The position numbers and the translations under genes were made by a program. Shown here piece after piece: positions 10,784-25,700 of a stretch of DNA of 64,000 nucleotides. The stretch covers positions 61,261,668 through 61,325,667 of the forward strand of contig OZ026613.1 in assembly GCA_964020975.1 (NCBI GenBank), in the 5' to 3' direction. This stretch comes from Hermodice carunculata. Lineage: Eukaryota > Annelida > Polychaeta > Eunicida > Amphinomidae. The notes beneath the pieces were generated by a model. That model was not told the origin of the DNA. It ran no database searches and saw only the letters and a list, made by a program, of their open reading frames with translations. Numbering within the stretch: the first letter of the stretch is position 1; the number at the start of each line of letters is the position of its first letter.

Positions 10784-13700
10784 GTAAGTGATTATGGAAA
10801 CTACAAGATTGCTATTGGGAACATTCAACTTTGGTCAGTGAGTGCAGTAAGGTTTTCTTTTCAAGGAGTTTTGCTTTTTGAATTCTGTATTTTACATGTT
10901 TTAAGAATAAAAAAGTTTTGCAGGTAAAGGCAGTGAATGACCAGGTAAGAGTGAATGTTTCCACATTCACACTTGGTGTGAAGATACCTGTTTACTACAT
11001 TGTACAAGAGAAAAAGATAATCTCCCATGGACCTATCATAAGAGCTCCATGCCTAACTTTACAGTATTTGTGAGTTCATACAGTTACATAAATCCAAGAT
11101 GGCATCACTTTCACTTTTAATATGAGCACAAATCATTATTGTTTTTGTACCCCTCAAAACAAAGTTTAAGGGTACCGTTTTATCCCTTTTGGTGCCCCTG
11201 CCCCCTTAAGCGCCCCCCTCACTATTCTGGCTAAGAAAAGAGTCCTAGTTTAGACATTTTTAGCAAAATTTCTCTGTATTTTACTTTACCCTATTGTATG
11301 CCAAAAGCAGCCCTGTTAGTGAAACAAATATGCTGTAAATTTTCTAAGTGCCTGGGGTGTTTAATAGGGATAATACGGTACAGTGTTTTGGCTTGTCCAA
11401 CAAAACATCAGTAGCACAATCCTTGCAATCTTAAGATTCACAGGCCACATCAAACTCCAATGTACCTAAATTGTACCTCAACACAATTTATTGACCTGGT
11501 TACATTTTGGTGACCTTTACCTCATTTTCAAGGTCACATGATCCATGTACACATGTGCAAAGCTTGGGGTTCCAGTCTGTCGATGATGACTGTTCCAGCT
11601 GCTTTTATTGTTGCAATTGGAAGTACATGTAGGTCAAACACCATACAAATCGATCTTGTGATTAGCACAGACACAAGGGACACTGCACATACACAAAGAG
11701 CAGTACACTACTGGCTACATTATCAGTAGTGGTGTATAGTGGCATAGAGTTCCATGTACAGGTACAACACAAGAATGAAAACAACAGAAGCGTGGGTGTT
11801 TTAAACATAGTGGTCAAGGTTTGATCATGTAATGGCACCAGTAGAAAGACATTTTGTGGTGGAGATGCGATCTTGAGGAGAGAAAAGTATTAGTTTATTT
11901 TCTGTCAAAGGGCAATTTGATGTACCATGAAACGTGTGTAAACAAAAATGGGTGCAATTAGATAAAAGAGAGGGGGATGGGGGTAAGGGCCGGGTTTTCC
12001 GTACTAGTATCATGGGCATTTTTATTGCTGTACTTATGCACATGTACTGGAATCCCTTGTAACTTCCATACTTCGTACAACAATTATTTGTACATTTTCT
12101 TATTTTCCATACCTTGTACCAGGGCAAAATTATTACTTGTACCAGCATACCAGGGACCCTCCCCCCCCCCCCCCCCCAAAAAAAAAATTTAGATAATTAC
12201 AATGAATTCTATGCTGTTGACATAAGACAGTTGCACTGGGGAGAATCTTTTATGCTTATTGCATGTGCGTGATCACGCAACGGGATGCTACCCATTCCTA
12301 ACTGAGCATGAAGTATGAACCTGTCTTGAGAAAACTAGTTTTATCAAATGTACAACAAATGTCTATCGTGTGGAAGTGTGAAATTGCATAATATCGATGA
12401 ACTTTCCCTACTTTCTCAAGATCAGTGTTACATCTGAACCTGTACATGTGTTTATATAGCATTACAGGTACACTAGACAAAAGTCTATGATGAATGGTGT
12501 CATAGTAGCACCACTGGTAGTATATTGGAACTAACATGATAGGTACCAAGACACACTTAATTCATTATTGTGATAATAAATTGAGATAGAACTATAAAAT
12601 TTACACCAAATATTTGTAAGGCCACTGGCAAAATTTTGTAAAAAGTTGACTAATTTTTCAAGGTCATTAAGCATTTTATTAAAGGATTAAATGACACTAA
12701 ATTCAGTGTATAGAGAATGAATATCATGGCTAATGATACCATATACATCACAAATATATATCTTTTAGAAGTTTGTTGTTGTATCATGTGGATGACCTTG
12801 ACCTACTTTCTCAAGGTCAATGGGCACTTAAGGTAATGACACTTGCATAACTTTGCATTTGAGATATTGAAGAGAAGAATTATACCAGGAAAGGTCATTT
12901 GGTTGTACAGTAATTGATTTACCAAAAATGCTTTTGCTTGCAGCATTTAGCAAACATTGAATATTATATTTTTTTTATTTTGTTTTTTTCGCATGTGCTG
13001 TGGAGAAAGGGACGCAGGATTTCAGTGTTAGGAATTTCTGTCCTGATGACTATGTATCGAAAACTGGTTAATTAATCTGCATTGATGGTGGAGCATCTCA
13101 AGACAAGGTGCTAATTAGGCTGACAAGGGTCTTTGGTGTGACTGGGCTCTCTCATCCACACTTATGCATGGAGTCATTTTTTATTGAAGTAGCCTGGTGC
13201 AATATGGAAAACTGCCATAAATAAGTGGGTAATTATCAGTTGTTCATATCTGACAAGCTAGTCCTGTGAAATGACATGAACATCAATGTACATATATGCC
13301 CCACAGTAGCTGAGGCTGGTGCACTGTCCTTAAAAAAAAAGCTTAAATAGACTGGATGATAGTTTCAGGAGCAGCCACTCACTTCATGTATGTTTGAAGT
13401 GATCACATTGGTAATGGTGTTACAGTCAAGCAACATGGCAGACCACCTTACCTGTACTGCAGGGTCTGTGATTCAAGTAGATTTCTAGTTTGAGGCCATG
13501 ATTACCAAGATATGTGATGCAAACCTTTTTTCCAGGGAAAGTTTGTTCATGCTTGTGCAAGCTAGAATTTATTGCATTAACATTTCAGAGAGGGGAAAGA
13601 GGTGACAACCCTGCATTTTGGTGGCTAGATGACAGTGGAAATGAAATCAAGTGGACATTTCAAGATCTGGCACAACTTAGTCGCAAGTAAAGTTCTTTTG

Positions 13701-16700
13701 TCGCAAGATGAACTATAGAAGTCACAAGTAGCAATGTTATGTGTAATCACCTGAATACACAAACCAATACACAAAATTCTTGTGGGCTAGAGTTGCTTAC
13801 TCCCATTGGATTGTACATGTATGTTATTGTGAACAAACTGGTAAATATTGAGGCCAGTGAAATAAAATATTCAAAGACATTTAAGCTATGCATATAGGTT
13901 TACCAAGAAGAATCTGGTGTTTCAGAGCCTCCAAGCTGGCCTTTGTTAAAAGTGGGAGATCTCCCTCCTGAAGGTACTGAAAAGCATGAGGGAGAGTGCT
14001 GAAGACATGAAGCAGAGCTGTAGGGTCTGGGGACATCCTCCCACAGTACGAGCAGATCCCAGTATAAAACATAGCAGATGTTTTACTCTTGCCAAACTAG
14101 CAGCATGGATAAAATAAGCTGTTTAAAAACTAAGTCATGTCCTTCAAACACATGCTGCACTCTGTATAACAAGGAACTGTCATATATGTTTGGAATAAGT
14201 ATTCTTTATGCCCACAAATATTAGTGACACCTTTGGTTTTCCACCAGTATGCCTGTATTATAATGGCCACTGGAACATCCTTGCATGATCAGAGTGTGAC
14301 AACAGGATACCCCAAGGGTGCAAATTTGGTTAAATGTAGCATTCTTTTTTTACAATCCATGTGATAAAATCTTACTGATACCACCAAAAAAGTATAGTTT
14401 AATGGGTATGAGGATCAAAATAAAGATACATGTACTATGTTACATGAAAGTGTGCGGTACCCTAACTGCAGTTGGTTGCCCTCAGCCACCTTAAGACTTT
14501 TCCCCTTAAACCGTCCAAAAGTGGCCATTGGTCAAATGTCATCTGTTTCAGTATTTTCATCTAGTTTCAACAGTAATGAGAAACAGTTTAACTGGGAGTT
14601 GGAGATGAGACCTATCAAGATCACATGCCTGAGGTCAACAGATTTCCTGGACATAGATTGGGCACCTAGTGCCCACCACATGACAAGTAAAGCTGTTGAC
14701 TCAGTCCAATCAAAGGGGAAATAGTTAAGATATGATATTATCTAAATGGTCACATAGCCACATTCCACCTCATGCACTATGTGCATGTACTTAATATTCA
14801 TGTCCTTGCGTGACAACCGCACTAGGCCCATCTTGTTTTCACGATGGAACTATGATGCAGAACAGCTTCCCAACTTTTCAAATGAGAGTGTTAATGTTGA
14901 AGATTTTAAAACTGGGATGTGATACAAAACACTTTATTTTATTTGAACTGTATATACATGTATTATTACGTGTGTTAACAACCCCCCCCCAAAAAAAAGA
15001 AGGACAGAGCTATTGTGTGGAATACAGTGTTATTTATTGTTTCAAATTTTCAAGTAACCGTGTATAAATATGTTCAGAGAAATAAAAGACTAACAAATAA
15101 ATAAAAAGACTGAGTCAAAGTTGAGTACACTTCTGGTGTGGCATATTGTGGCCCAGTAAGGAAAGTTTTTCTTACACAAAAATGATTTATTATCCTATGT
15201 GCTCCTCTGAATTTTTGTACCATAAAGCATGCAGAACTTTTAAAGACTGCTATCAGGATTTTTTTCAACAAGCATCCACTTTACATGCAGTGTAGTCACA
15301 TAGTGTACATGCATTTCAGGGCAGCCAATGTGCTGGATGGGTGTGGCTTGCGGACCGGGGATACTGTTTTATGTGTGCTACCCAAACTTCCTCAGTGGTG
15401 GCTCATCAACATTGCCTGTATACGCATGGGTAAGTTTTTATCCCTCGGCTCATATAGGCCCGAGTATTGCCTGCATCTGTGTGTCCCTACTGCGCGCGAT
15501 TTCAGTAGAACCAGATAAGCTGGGATCATGAAACTTTTTTAGTTGCTGGATAACCCTTTTTGAAGTTTACGTCAAGTTTGAAGGACAATGACCTTGACCC
15601 AATTTTAAGGTCACCTATGTTAATTCTCTAAGAATTTCTTGCATGCAATATCAAGAGAACCAGAATTGCTAGGATCATGAAACTCTTACAGATAAGCTAC
15701 CTTGTAAGGGTCTTCTTCAAGTTTGAAGGACAATGACCGTGACTTAATTTGAAGGTCACCAGGGGCAATTTTTCTCTTGAATAAATGTCTTGTATATGAG
15801 ATCTTAAGAACTGGATAAGATAGGATCATAAGACTTTCACAGTTAATCACCTGTGTAAGAGTCTAACTCAGGTTTGAAGAACAGTGACATTGACCTGATT
15901 TTTAAGGTCACCAGGGTCAATCCATTCAAAAAAATACAAGGACTATCAGAAGAACCAGATAAGCTAGGATCACAAAACTTTAAGAGTTGATCTCCCTTTC
16001 AAAAGGTGTATTCAAGTTTGAAGGAGAAGACCTTGGGTCAATTTAGTTTGAAATTCATGTGCATGATATCAAGAGAACCAGATCCCTTTTGTGGGCACCT
16101 GAGGGGTTGTAAGGCATTAGCTGTTATGTTTTCCTACAGCTACAGGTTTATTGCTTGTCATTTCGTTGTCAGGTGCAGGCAACTGGAAGCACTTTTTTAA
16201 TTGAGAGCTTTAACAGTGACAGCAGTTCAGCTTGTTTTTTCAGATATTATTTTACTCAAAAAGCTACTTTATTGATTGACAAAGAAATGTTTGGGCCGAA
16301 CATGTTAATTTGAAATGAGGTTGTAAGTGCAACTATGTTAAATGTTAGGTCCCAAAAGCCTAAAGATGTATTTTTGTTCAAAGTGAATGACTTGAAGTGT
16401 TGAAGCACTTTTGTGAAGAAAATTTGCCATATTCACGCAGGAAAATAACTTGATTTGCAAAAGAATTTTGTTGCCCATGACGGGTCTGAAGCAAGTGCGT
16501 GCCTTTTTGGCTGTCATGCAGGCTCTGGGTCATGACATCACAGAAGGGAGTCAATGTGATACCATGGCGGATAGCGATAGAGAAACCATGAGCAGTAGTG
16601 ATGCAGAGAATAAGCTGGATCTCAGTTTTAGCTGTTCTTTTTCCAAAGAGGACTTCACTGAGTATGAGGGGGAAGATGTAGGGTCAGGAAGAGAGAAGGA

Positions 16701-19700
16701 CAGAGAAATTCGGCCTAATATAAATACTGGAAGGAGCCATGGGCTACGACAAAGTTGGTCAAATTTGCCGGTGCAACTGGTGCTGAGTCTGTGCCCAGCA
16801 CTGACCCTGTCTTGCAGTAGCTGCCATGGAAGATCACCAAAACTGGTGCTTGGGAAGTTTAGACTGGTATTGGTAAGGGATTTTTTCAAAAGTCATTGTG
16901 CAAAAATTCCCATACAAGTGACTGGTTGAAATTTACAGCAGGCCATCTTGTGCGGTTGTCAATAGCCAATACTGGTAGTGTACGCTGCACAGTAATATAG
17001 TGTAGTATAAATGTAAACTCAAAACCAGTTTAATTTGAAATCACAGGCTTGCATGCAGCAGACTTTAAGTTTTATTCTTTTTAGTGATTTATAACAAGGC
17101 TTGGGATACGTGAAGGTAAAGAGTCGCATTGAAAAGCATCTGTGAGTCTGGTGCATGCCTAAACAGATTAATAATGACTACTGTAGCTTGCCGCAAACTT
17201 CAAAAGAGAGGAATACACAAGTGCTTGACCACAGCTTGAATACACATAAGCCGCACAGCAGGAGGTGCTACTGTTCAGCCTGTCTTAGCATGCAGTGTAT
17301 ACTGCTGGTATCAGCAACCAAGCAAGATGGCCTGTCTTGTTGGCTTGAATATATTTTTTTTTTGGCTTAAAAAAAAAAAAAAAAATAATGGAAACAAGGG
17401 CGTAGCCCCATATGAATCCCTTTCACATAAAAAGAGGTAAAAGTGAAGCACTGTACAGCAAAAAGATCATATGTATGTAGATGTCACTGAACTGAGACAA
17501 CTGCACACAAGACAGCAAATCAACGATTGAATAGATGGCCTGCCTTCTTATTATAGGCTATAATCTGGCAGTACTCAGAGACCTAAACTTCAACCAGTCA
17601 CTTATATAGTAATTTTTGCACAATGACTTTTGAAAAGCATCCCTAACCAGTCTAAACTTCCCAAGCACCAGCTTTGGTCATCTTCCATGATACAGCAGCT
17701 GCATGATCAGTGTGGGCACAGACTCGATCAGTCCCAGTTGAACTGGCAAAGACCAGCTTTGTCGTAGGCTGTGGTTCCTTCCAACATTGGTTCACCATGG
17801 TGGAGGAGCTCAGGCTGCACAAGCGGGAACAGTTTCTTGTTTGCATCCCCATTTTAATCCAGTAAGCCATGAGCACACTGGCATTCACTGCTGTGAGTCA
17901 ATGTTTACACTCAAAGTTGGTGTAGAAGTTCCCCTCCATGACGTCACAGACCCCAGTGGTCAAACTATGAGGGAAAGAAGGGATGTTTGACGAGTGTGGC
18001 CACGAAATAAGATGCAATTCCACACAATAAATTGAGAATAAGGTGTATATTGTGTCTTTGCAAAGGCAAATTTTCTTCACAAAGTGCTATAACAATTCAA
18101 CTTTTTCACTTTTCATAAATAATAAAGTATTTGGTGAGGGACAACTTTAATGTATATGCATGTACACATACAATGTGATTCTGACCTGTACACAAGGCTG
18201 CCTTGTATGGCTTCAGGTATGACACATAGCAATGGTGATCTTCAATACATGTATAATGTATGGCCTCATGAATATTTGCATTTCATGCTATTGGCTGGAT
18301 GAGAGATGCCAAAGATTGCTGGTCTGAGACCTTAACATTCTATATGGTCAAAATGAAGAAAAAGTGTAATCATTTTAAAAGTGGTTTAAATTATGGTTTT
18401 TATATTTAGCAGAGCTGACTTATCAGTCAGCTGAGCTGCAGGCAGTGGTGTGACAGTTAGTAATTTTATTTTGCTGGTATCACACAGTAGCAGCCAACTG
18501 TTCCATGTGTAACACAGCCATGGTCTACAATTGCAGTCCCCAGGGCCAAATCTGGAAGTGGAGAATCATTAGTGAAATTGGAAAAAAAGGCAAACATTGA
18601 AAAATTCAACCACGGTCTTCAATATTTTATATGAAAACAAATGAGCCATTCACAAAATTTTGTTAGCTGTTGGCTTGAATGCCCAGACCAGTCTCTGGGG
18701 TTCTGTGCAGTAGCCAAGAGTTTCTGGTGCCATATGGAAATGGTCTTGTGTTGCAAGTACAAATATTGAACACCAGTGGACATGATGAAATTTCGTAAGA
18801 TTATGTATCCTGGTGAGATGCGTGGGATTACATTCAGGTGACTTTGGCCTAATTCAGACAATAGTATTCCATGGGGGGATAACTGATTTTGATATCTAGC
18901 ACAATCAGCAAATTCCAGCTGCTGTACATGTCCATATTGTTTGTAGGGGCCATTTTGAGTCCTGGTACTACATTACTTACAAGCAATGACCTCAGGTCAA
19001 GGTTACAGAAGTCAAAGGCTGCCTGCATTGTTGTGAATGAAGATATTGTTCCAAAAGTTGAGCAGGTAACTGGGTGTATGTAGTTCATCTATATCAATTA
19101 CTTTTTCTATTAATTTACCATTCAAAAACAGTACAAAAAGTGTAAATTTTATTCCTCAGTATCAGGCTTGTTTAATCAAATATGTGAACATACATTCACA
19201 ATTATTTGTATATTTCCAAAGCAGTGTTGTTTTACATTTTAATGCATGTACTGAAATTCTCATTGCATAAAAGTAACATGGAAAAGTCATTTTCTCAGCT
19301 CTTGAATATTAAGCCATTTGTGAATCTAATTTCAAGGTATAAAAATAATCCTCAATATAAACTGAATTTCAAAAACATGACCAAACTTGAACTCTCATGG
19401 GAAATTTAAATGTTGTTTGTTTTAAATGGACAATTAGAAGTTAAATACATTTTATGGTTTAGTTACCCTAATCAGATACTGTCAGATATCATTGTGATAT
19501 TTTGGTTTCATGTGATTTTTCAGATCTTGTCTGAATGTCCTCTTGTGAAATCCAAGATAGTTGTAGGAACAAAAAATACCAGGTACAGTTGTATACATCA
19601 TCTAAATTGTCTTGTCCTTTTCTCCCCCCCCCCCCCCCCCCCATACAATATCTTTTGCTTTAATTTTCCAAATCCAAAAAACATGTTTTGTCTCAGAAAC

Positions 19701-22700
19701 ATGTTGTTAATGTTGAAAATTGTAATTGCTCGTATTGAATAAAAATTGAAAGGTAAAAAACTCTTTGTCTGCTTAATGTGTTATAGTTTCGTGTAGAGCT
19801 CTTGTTGTCACAACAATGTTCTGCAAATTGTATTTCTATAGCCTTCATTTGCACTGTTTGCTAGATATGACACAATATATTTAGTTTTGAGATCTGGTAT
19901 GAGATGGAAGCAGCAGCATTTAAAATGACTTGAATATAAAATTTGCTCAATTACATAACTAAATAGCTTATACCCATAAGGCTGGTGGTGGTGACAGGAT
20001 TTTGCATACATGTACAATTATCCCTCGTGTGAGAGACTATCTTGGGGCAGGCCAGTCCAAAAGTGGTCACATAAAGCAAGTGGTCTCAAAATGGAGGTAA
20101 AATAACATGGAAAATACAGCTCTGGGTCTCTGACAAGTATGGTCTTAAAATGCAGTTTCTTGGTTAGAGTTTTTTGGTTTTTTTTGAACAAATGCAATTG
20201 TAACAATTGCAAATATTGTTCTCGCCCAAACACATCAGGATGATTGACTAGCACAGAAACCGAAAGGACATATGCTGTCCCAAAAGGAGGTTGTTGCGAA
20301 AGTTCTAACTTTATTTACCTTGTTACATGCAAAGTCTGCCTCAAACAGTATGGCGGACAAACACAACGTCCACCCAAAGACAGGCTAAGAGAACACAAAG
20401 CATCGAAAGTAGTCAAACTTGCCTCCTAGATTCTTCGGCTACTTGCCCAGGCATCAGCTCATTTGTTGGTTGAAGTGCCTCTCAAAAGAGGGTTCACTGT
20501 AGGTGTTCACCTGCCATCACCTATGTTCAGATAAAAGAGACCTTCCATTTATGTTTCAACATGCCTATGGTAAAGTCAGAGTTTTGCCTTGTGGCACAGC
20601 TGGATCATGGCTTGCCAAGTAATACTAGAATCTACCACAAAGGCTTTTGCCATTGTACTGAACAATAAATCAAGGTGGCAGAATCCACTACCAAGGCCTT
20701 TCCCATTATATTTAACAATAAATCAAGATAGCAGAATCTGTGCTAGCTTACCTTACAAGAAGTCAGGATGGTAGAATCCACTAGCAATTACCGGTACCTT
20801 TGTTAGTTTACTGTACAATGAATTAAGATGGTAATCTTATATCATGCATCAGTGTATCAGAGAGGAACTTCTATGAATTTCAGGCCTGGATGGTTTAATT
20901 TTGATGATTTGCTCAGCAATGCCAGTCCAGAATGTGAGGTAAGACAAGTTGTATTTCTTTGTTCAGTCAGTTGGAGCACCAGATATGCTCATACATTTCT
21001 CTTCTATGTGAGATACTTTGTGGATACTGAGACAACATTTATTTTGCACTTTTGATGAGTCACTTTCATTCTTTGTAAGCATGTTGTGAGAAAAAAAAGT
21101 GATGGCATGTTGTCATTGTGTTCTGATATGAATGTGAAAAGACATGAACATCAACTATTGATTTTCCAGGAAGTAAATAGGTAACCCCATTCCACCCCAC
21201 CCCCCACCCACCCCCGAAAGAGATGAACAAAACTGAAGAAAATTAAATGACAGCATGAAAAAGAGACCACATGTTGTCAACCATTTTCTTGCTCTAAAAT
21301 TAAAATTTATTTGGTGAGTAGTGTTTTAGTTTAGCTTACAATAAGGATCACCATCAATGCATTCATCCATTCACAATCACATTTTCAACTTTTTCCAGAA
21401 AATATTACAATTGAAGTGTTTGTATTTCATCAGCCAACCATCCATAATTTCTTTTTAAAAAATATTGACCACTGTAATATTTCTATGCAAATTACCTTCT
21501 CTTAAATTACGGATAAGACAGACCACTGCACAGTTTCCATGCAAAATACCTTCTCTTGAATAATGATTGATTAAGCATAATACAACATTGTATTGCAATT
21601 TGCCTGTTGAACAGCCTTCAGTTCCATGTATTGTATTCTCAACTCCACCCTAAGTCAAGTGTAAAAAGAAGACACAAACCTTAGTATGTTTTGGAGGCAA
21701 TGTTCCAAAAGAGGATGAGTGTTGCATATGGCACCACTGGTAACTTTGGCTTGGTATCTGGCTATTTATAAGTGGCACCACTTGGTGGATGAACCTATTG
21801 AGCTTCACTGATTGGCTAAGTATACGTACTGGTTGTCCACCAGAAGTGATGTCACATGTAATTCAGTTCAACAGAAAGTAGTGTCACATACAATTTACCA
21901 CCCCAAACATCCCCTATTCTAGTTGAAAATCTGCAATTTCGTTTCAACATTACTTTGTATGTGTAACTCAAAAATTAAACCATTTACACATATCAGCATT
22001 CCTTTAAATATATTAAGCCCTCATTGATTCAGTCTTTATACATTAAAGCCTTTCCACTACACTTTAATAATTAATCCAATATTCCAAATTACTTCTTTGT
22101 GCTTTTCGGTTGTTGTTGTTGTTGACAAGTGCTTTGTTACTTGATTCATGTTGTAGACTGTTAAAACTAAAAGTTCCGACCCAATGACCATCTTCTTCAC
22201 CAGTGGAACTACTGGTCATCCCAAGATGTCGGAGCACACCCATGCCAGCTATGGATTGGCTCATGTCATCACTGGCAAGTAAGGCACTTTCTTTGCCAAT
22301 GAAACCAGGCATGTACTTGATTGACTGACTGCCTGAAAAGTATGGAATAGAATATTCTATATTTACACATGAAAGCAGTTCAGTGAGGAATTATTAAAAA
22401 AAGTCAATGGATCATTGAGGATTTTTTTTTTTTTCTGTGAGAGAGGTCACGTTCAGTCTGTGAGAGTTAAAGTTGTGTATTTGCATTGCTTTTCATCACA
22501 ACACTGGACCTAAATTAGCCTGAAGATTGTATTGTAACTGTTGAGCTGTGCAACACCAACTACATTTTGTTAAATCGAGGTGTGTAGTTGAGATGTTCAG
22601 TAAATTGTATCGCTTAAAGTACCGTTAAAAGACTGGACATGCATAATCTAACAGAAATACACAAATGTTGTGTATTGAGTTTAACACTCCCTGCTATGGG

Positions 22701-25700
22701 TCTATCTGATTTGCCTGTACAACCTGCTCCACATATCTGTTCAGATAGGGCAGGGCCTGATGGAAGTGTGTGTCAACATCTGGAATAGTATGCCAGAACA
22801 GATCAGAGTTGCCTTAACATCAAAGTTTTGTGAGTTGAAAAAAAAAAAATGAATGGAATTGCAAGGAATGTAGGTGTTCATTGTGCAAGTATTGGTGGTA
22901 CATTCAAATAACAGATTAAGATTTCTGTCATTGCAGAATATGTCTCGGATGTTACTGCATTAATTATGTTTTTAGACTGATTTAATGGACACATATGTAC
23001 AGCTATTTGACTCTTTACCCTGCAGGTTGTAAAAGCTCCGAAGAGTTTGTGTTCTCTTTGTACAAAACCTGGCATACTTGCTATGTATTAAAATATATAA
23101 CAGAGACACACAGTCTTTCACTCATGCAGTACATGTATATACAGCCTGTATTAATAAAGCTACAAACAAAATCAATAGATGAGATTTTCAACCAAAACCA
23201 AAAAAAAAAAAATGAATAACAAAATAAAATCATGAATTTCACTTCAGAAATGTGCTGGGTTCTTTCCCAGCACTGAACTGGCTGGATGGCATTAGTTTGA
23301 ACCAGTTTCTGGCATAGCATGTCTGATCATATCAGAAACACAGACTTGTATTTTGCCATCATAAACAATTATTTGCAGTGTAGAAGTCTCATTTTAAGCA
23401 GTTACTTTGAAGTTATAGAATATCCCATTCACTCACACTGGCATAAGGTAATGATGTTCCATGTAGCCTTTTCTGCCTGAGGTCACTTGCAACAGGGTAT
23501 GCTACAAGTGACACCTGGTGGTGAGGGCTGTAATAGCAACTTTGATGTGTGCTTCTCCTGTTGTTCAATATTGTCCAAATCAGTGGGTTTTCTTTGTGCA
23601 CACTTGTGCCTGTGTTGTCAATAATGATAGGCTTATTAATTTAGTGAGCATTCCCACAGAATATTCAATAAATTTTACTTTTTTTAAGTTGTGGTGCATG
23701 CAGGAAAATTTATGTGAATGTTTATAGCCATATCCGTCAACTTGAAAAGTGTCCAATTTATCAAATATCAAATGAATGGACAATGATGGGAATGCTTTTA
23801 CAACCCTCAGGTCTATAGATTGGAGTGAAATCTGTTTGAAGGGGTGTTTTGATTTTGGTCTTTTCAAATTGAAATATCATATTCAATCATTAAGGCAATT
23901 TATCGAGCCTTGTAAAAATATGCCTGAGGCAAGTGCCTTAGGACTTAGGAACCAAAACTTCTTGTAAGGTTTTTTTCCACAGGAGTAAAGTTTGGTGTGT
24001 TTCGCCTCAAACTGGGCTCATCAGGAACTGACAAATGTTGCTTGCAGAAATGCATCACATTTCTGCAAGCAACATTCTAAGGAACATAACCGCTACATCA
24101 TGGACTTCACATAATGCCCCAGATGTCACATCTGTCACAGAATTCTTCATATGTCGGGTGAAAAGTGGGGGGGGGGGGGGGATGAACCACACACTTACCC
24201 ATTACAGGGTAGCCCATGTTAAGTGCAAAGGTGACTGAAATAGCAAATACATGCAGGATAGCATATAAAAAAATCTTTCATGAAATTTCATGAAGTAATA
24301 AGTTGGGTATCATTTCATGGCAAGATATGTCTATCTAATGTCTCCATAAGAATGTCATGTAGGGAAGATAGAATATCAAGTAATGAGAATAAAGTAAAAA
24401 AAATTAAAAGTAATGGGCCTACTCATTTGTCTTATTTGTCTTTGTCAATCCAACAGATTGATAAAGACAAGTTGCACAGCACCTCATGAAACATGATGAA
24501 AATATGGCCTTAAAGACTTGCAGCAATGTTCCTTTGAAATATGATACGATAGTGTCCTGTGCAGAATTCTTCAAATTTTAAGCATTCTAATAGCTGGATT
24601 TCTTTATTATGAAGGTACTGGCTGGACCTTGTTCCATCTGATGTTATGTGGAGCTTAGCAGATCCAGGATGGGCAAAGGCTGCCTACAGCAGTTTATTTG
24701 GACCTTGGATACAGGGGTCCTGTGTATTTATTCAGCATACTGCCAGTCCAAAGTTTGAAGTAGAGACCGCTCTTCAGGTAATAAGCTGTAAAACGTTTAA
24801 CAGGATACTGTGGATTTCTCTGTGTCACTCCCAAGGTACTTTTCTGTGCATCGTTATTAGTGTGCACACTGTGTCAATTAACTTTGTAATTCCCATGTTA
24901 ATATTACATGTATTTGACTGTGTGAAGTTAACTATAGACCCAGAACAATCTGTTTATTGTTCTCACATTGTATTTCACATCGTGACCACTGCAACAGAGC
25001 ATTTTGCCTGCTAAACTAATCTGCACATACCAGTAGGAGAGGTCGCAATTAGCAATTTTATGTGTATTTGGCTGAATAAACAAACCAACGCCCACAATTC
25101 TTGTGGGCTGGAGGTGTGTTTTCCCATAAGACTCTATCTTAAAGTAACATTTGATATGTTGAATAGTTTTGCAGCAAAAGTTATCAAATTAACAGGATTA
25201 TTTTAACTATATACAACCGATTACCACAAGAGATTTGGTGTTTATAGGTCCAAAGGGGGAGAGGGGGGACATCCCATATTTTAGGGTGGGTAGGCTCCAC
25301 TGTGGGTATGAAACCCATACCCAATGGGAGCTGAATCAATAAGAAGGGGGGGGGGGGTGTCTCTGGCAGCTGGTATTGAAAAAGTCCAGGGGTAGAAGTG
25401 CACATCCCAAAGCTCGAGTACAATTTATGGGGGTCTTTGGGAGTGCCAAATAGTCCAAAAATGGGGGTCTTTCCTGCAGAGCCAACCCATAATGTTAAGA
25501 AATGGGAGAACCTCCCTTCCTGGATTCAAGGTAGGGTAGTTTGAAAGTTATGTAAGTGAAAATTACAATGGAAACTAATGGAAATACACTGCCTGCCTAC
25601 AGAATCCTTTACTGAGAACTCACATAAAACCAGTTGATCTTGACCTTATCTATTACTGTAAAGCCCTTTTGCAAAACCAGAAAAGTTGTCCAGGCATTTT

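Noticed and set aside
15500-16105. CRISPR-like regular spacing of repeats
   Set aside because: Units are contiguous 149-bp tandem repeats without short repeat/unique spacer structure, and the genome is animal.
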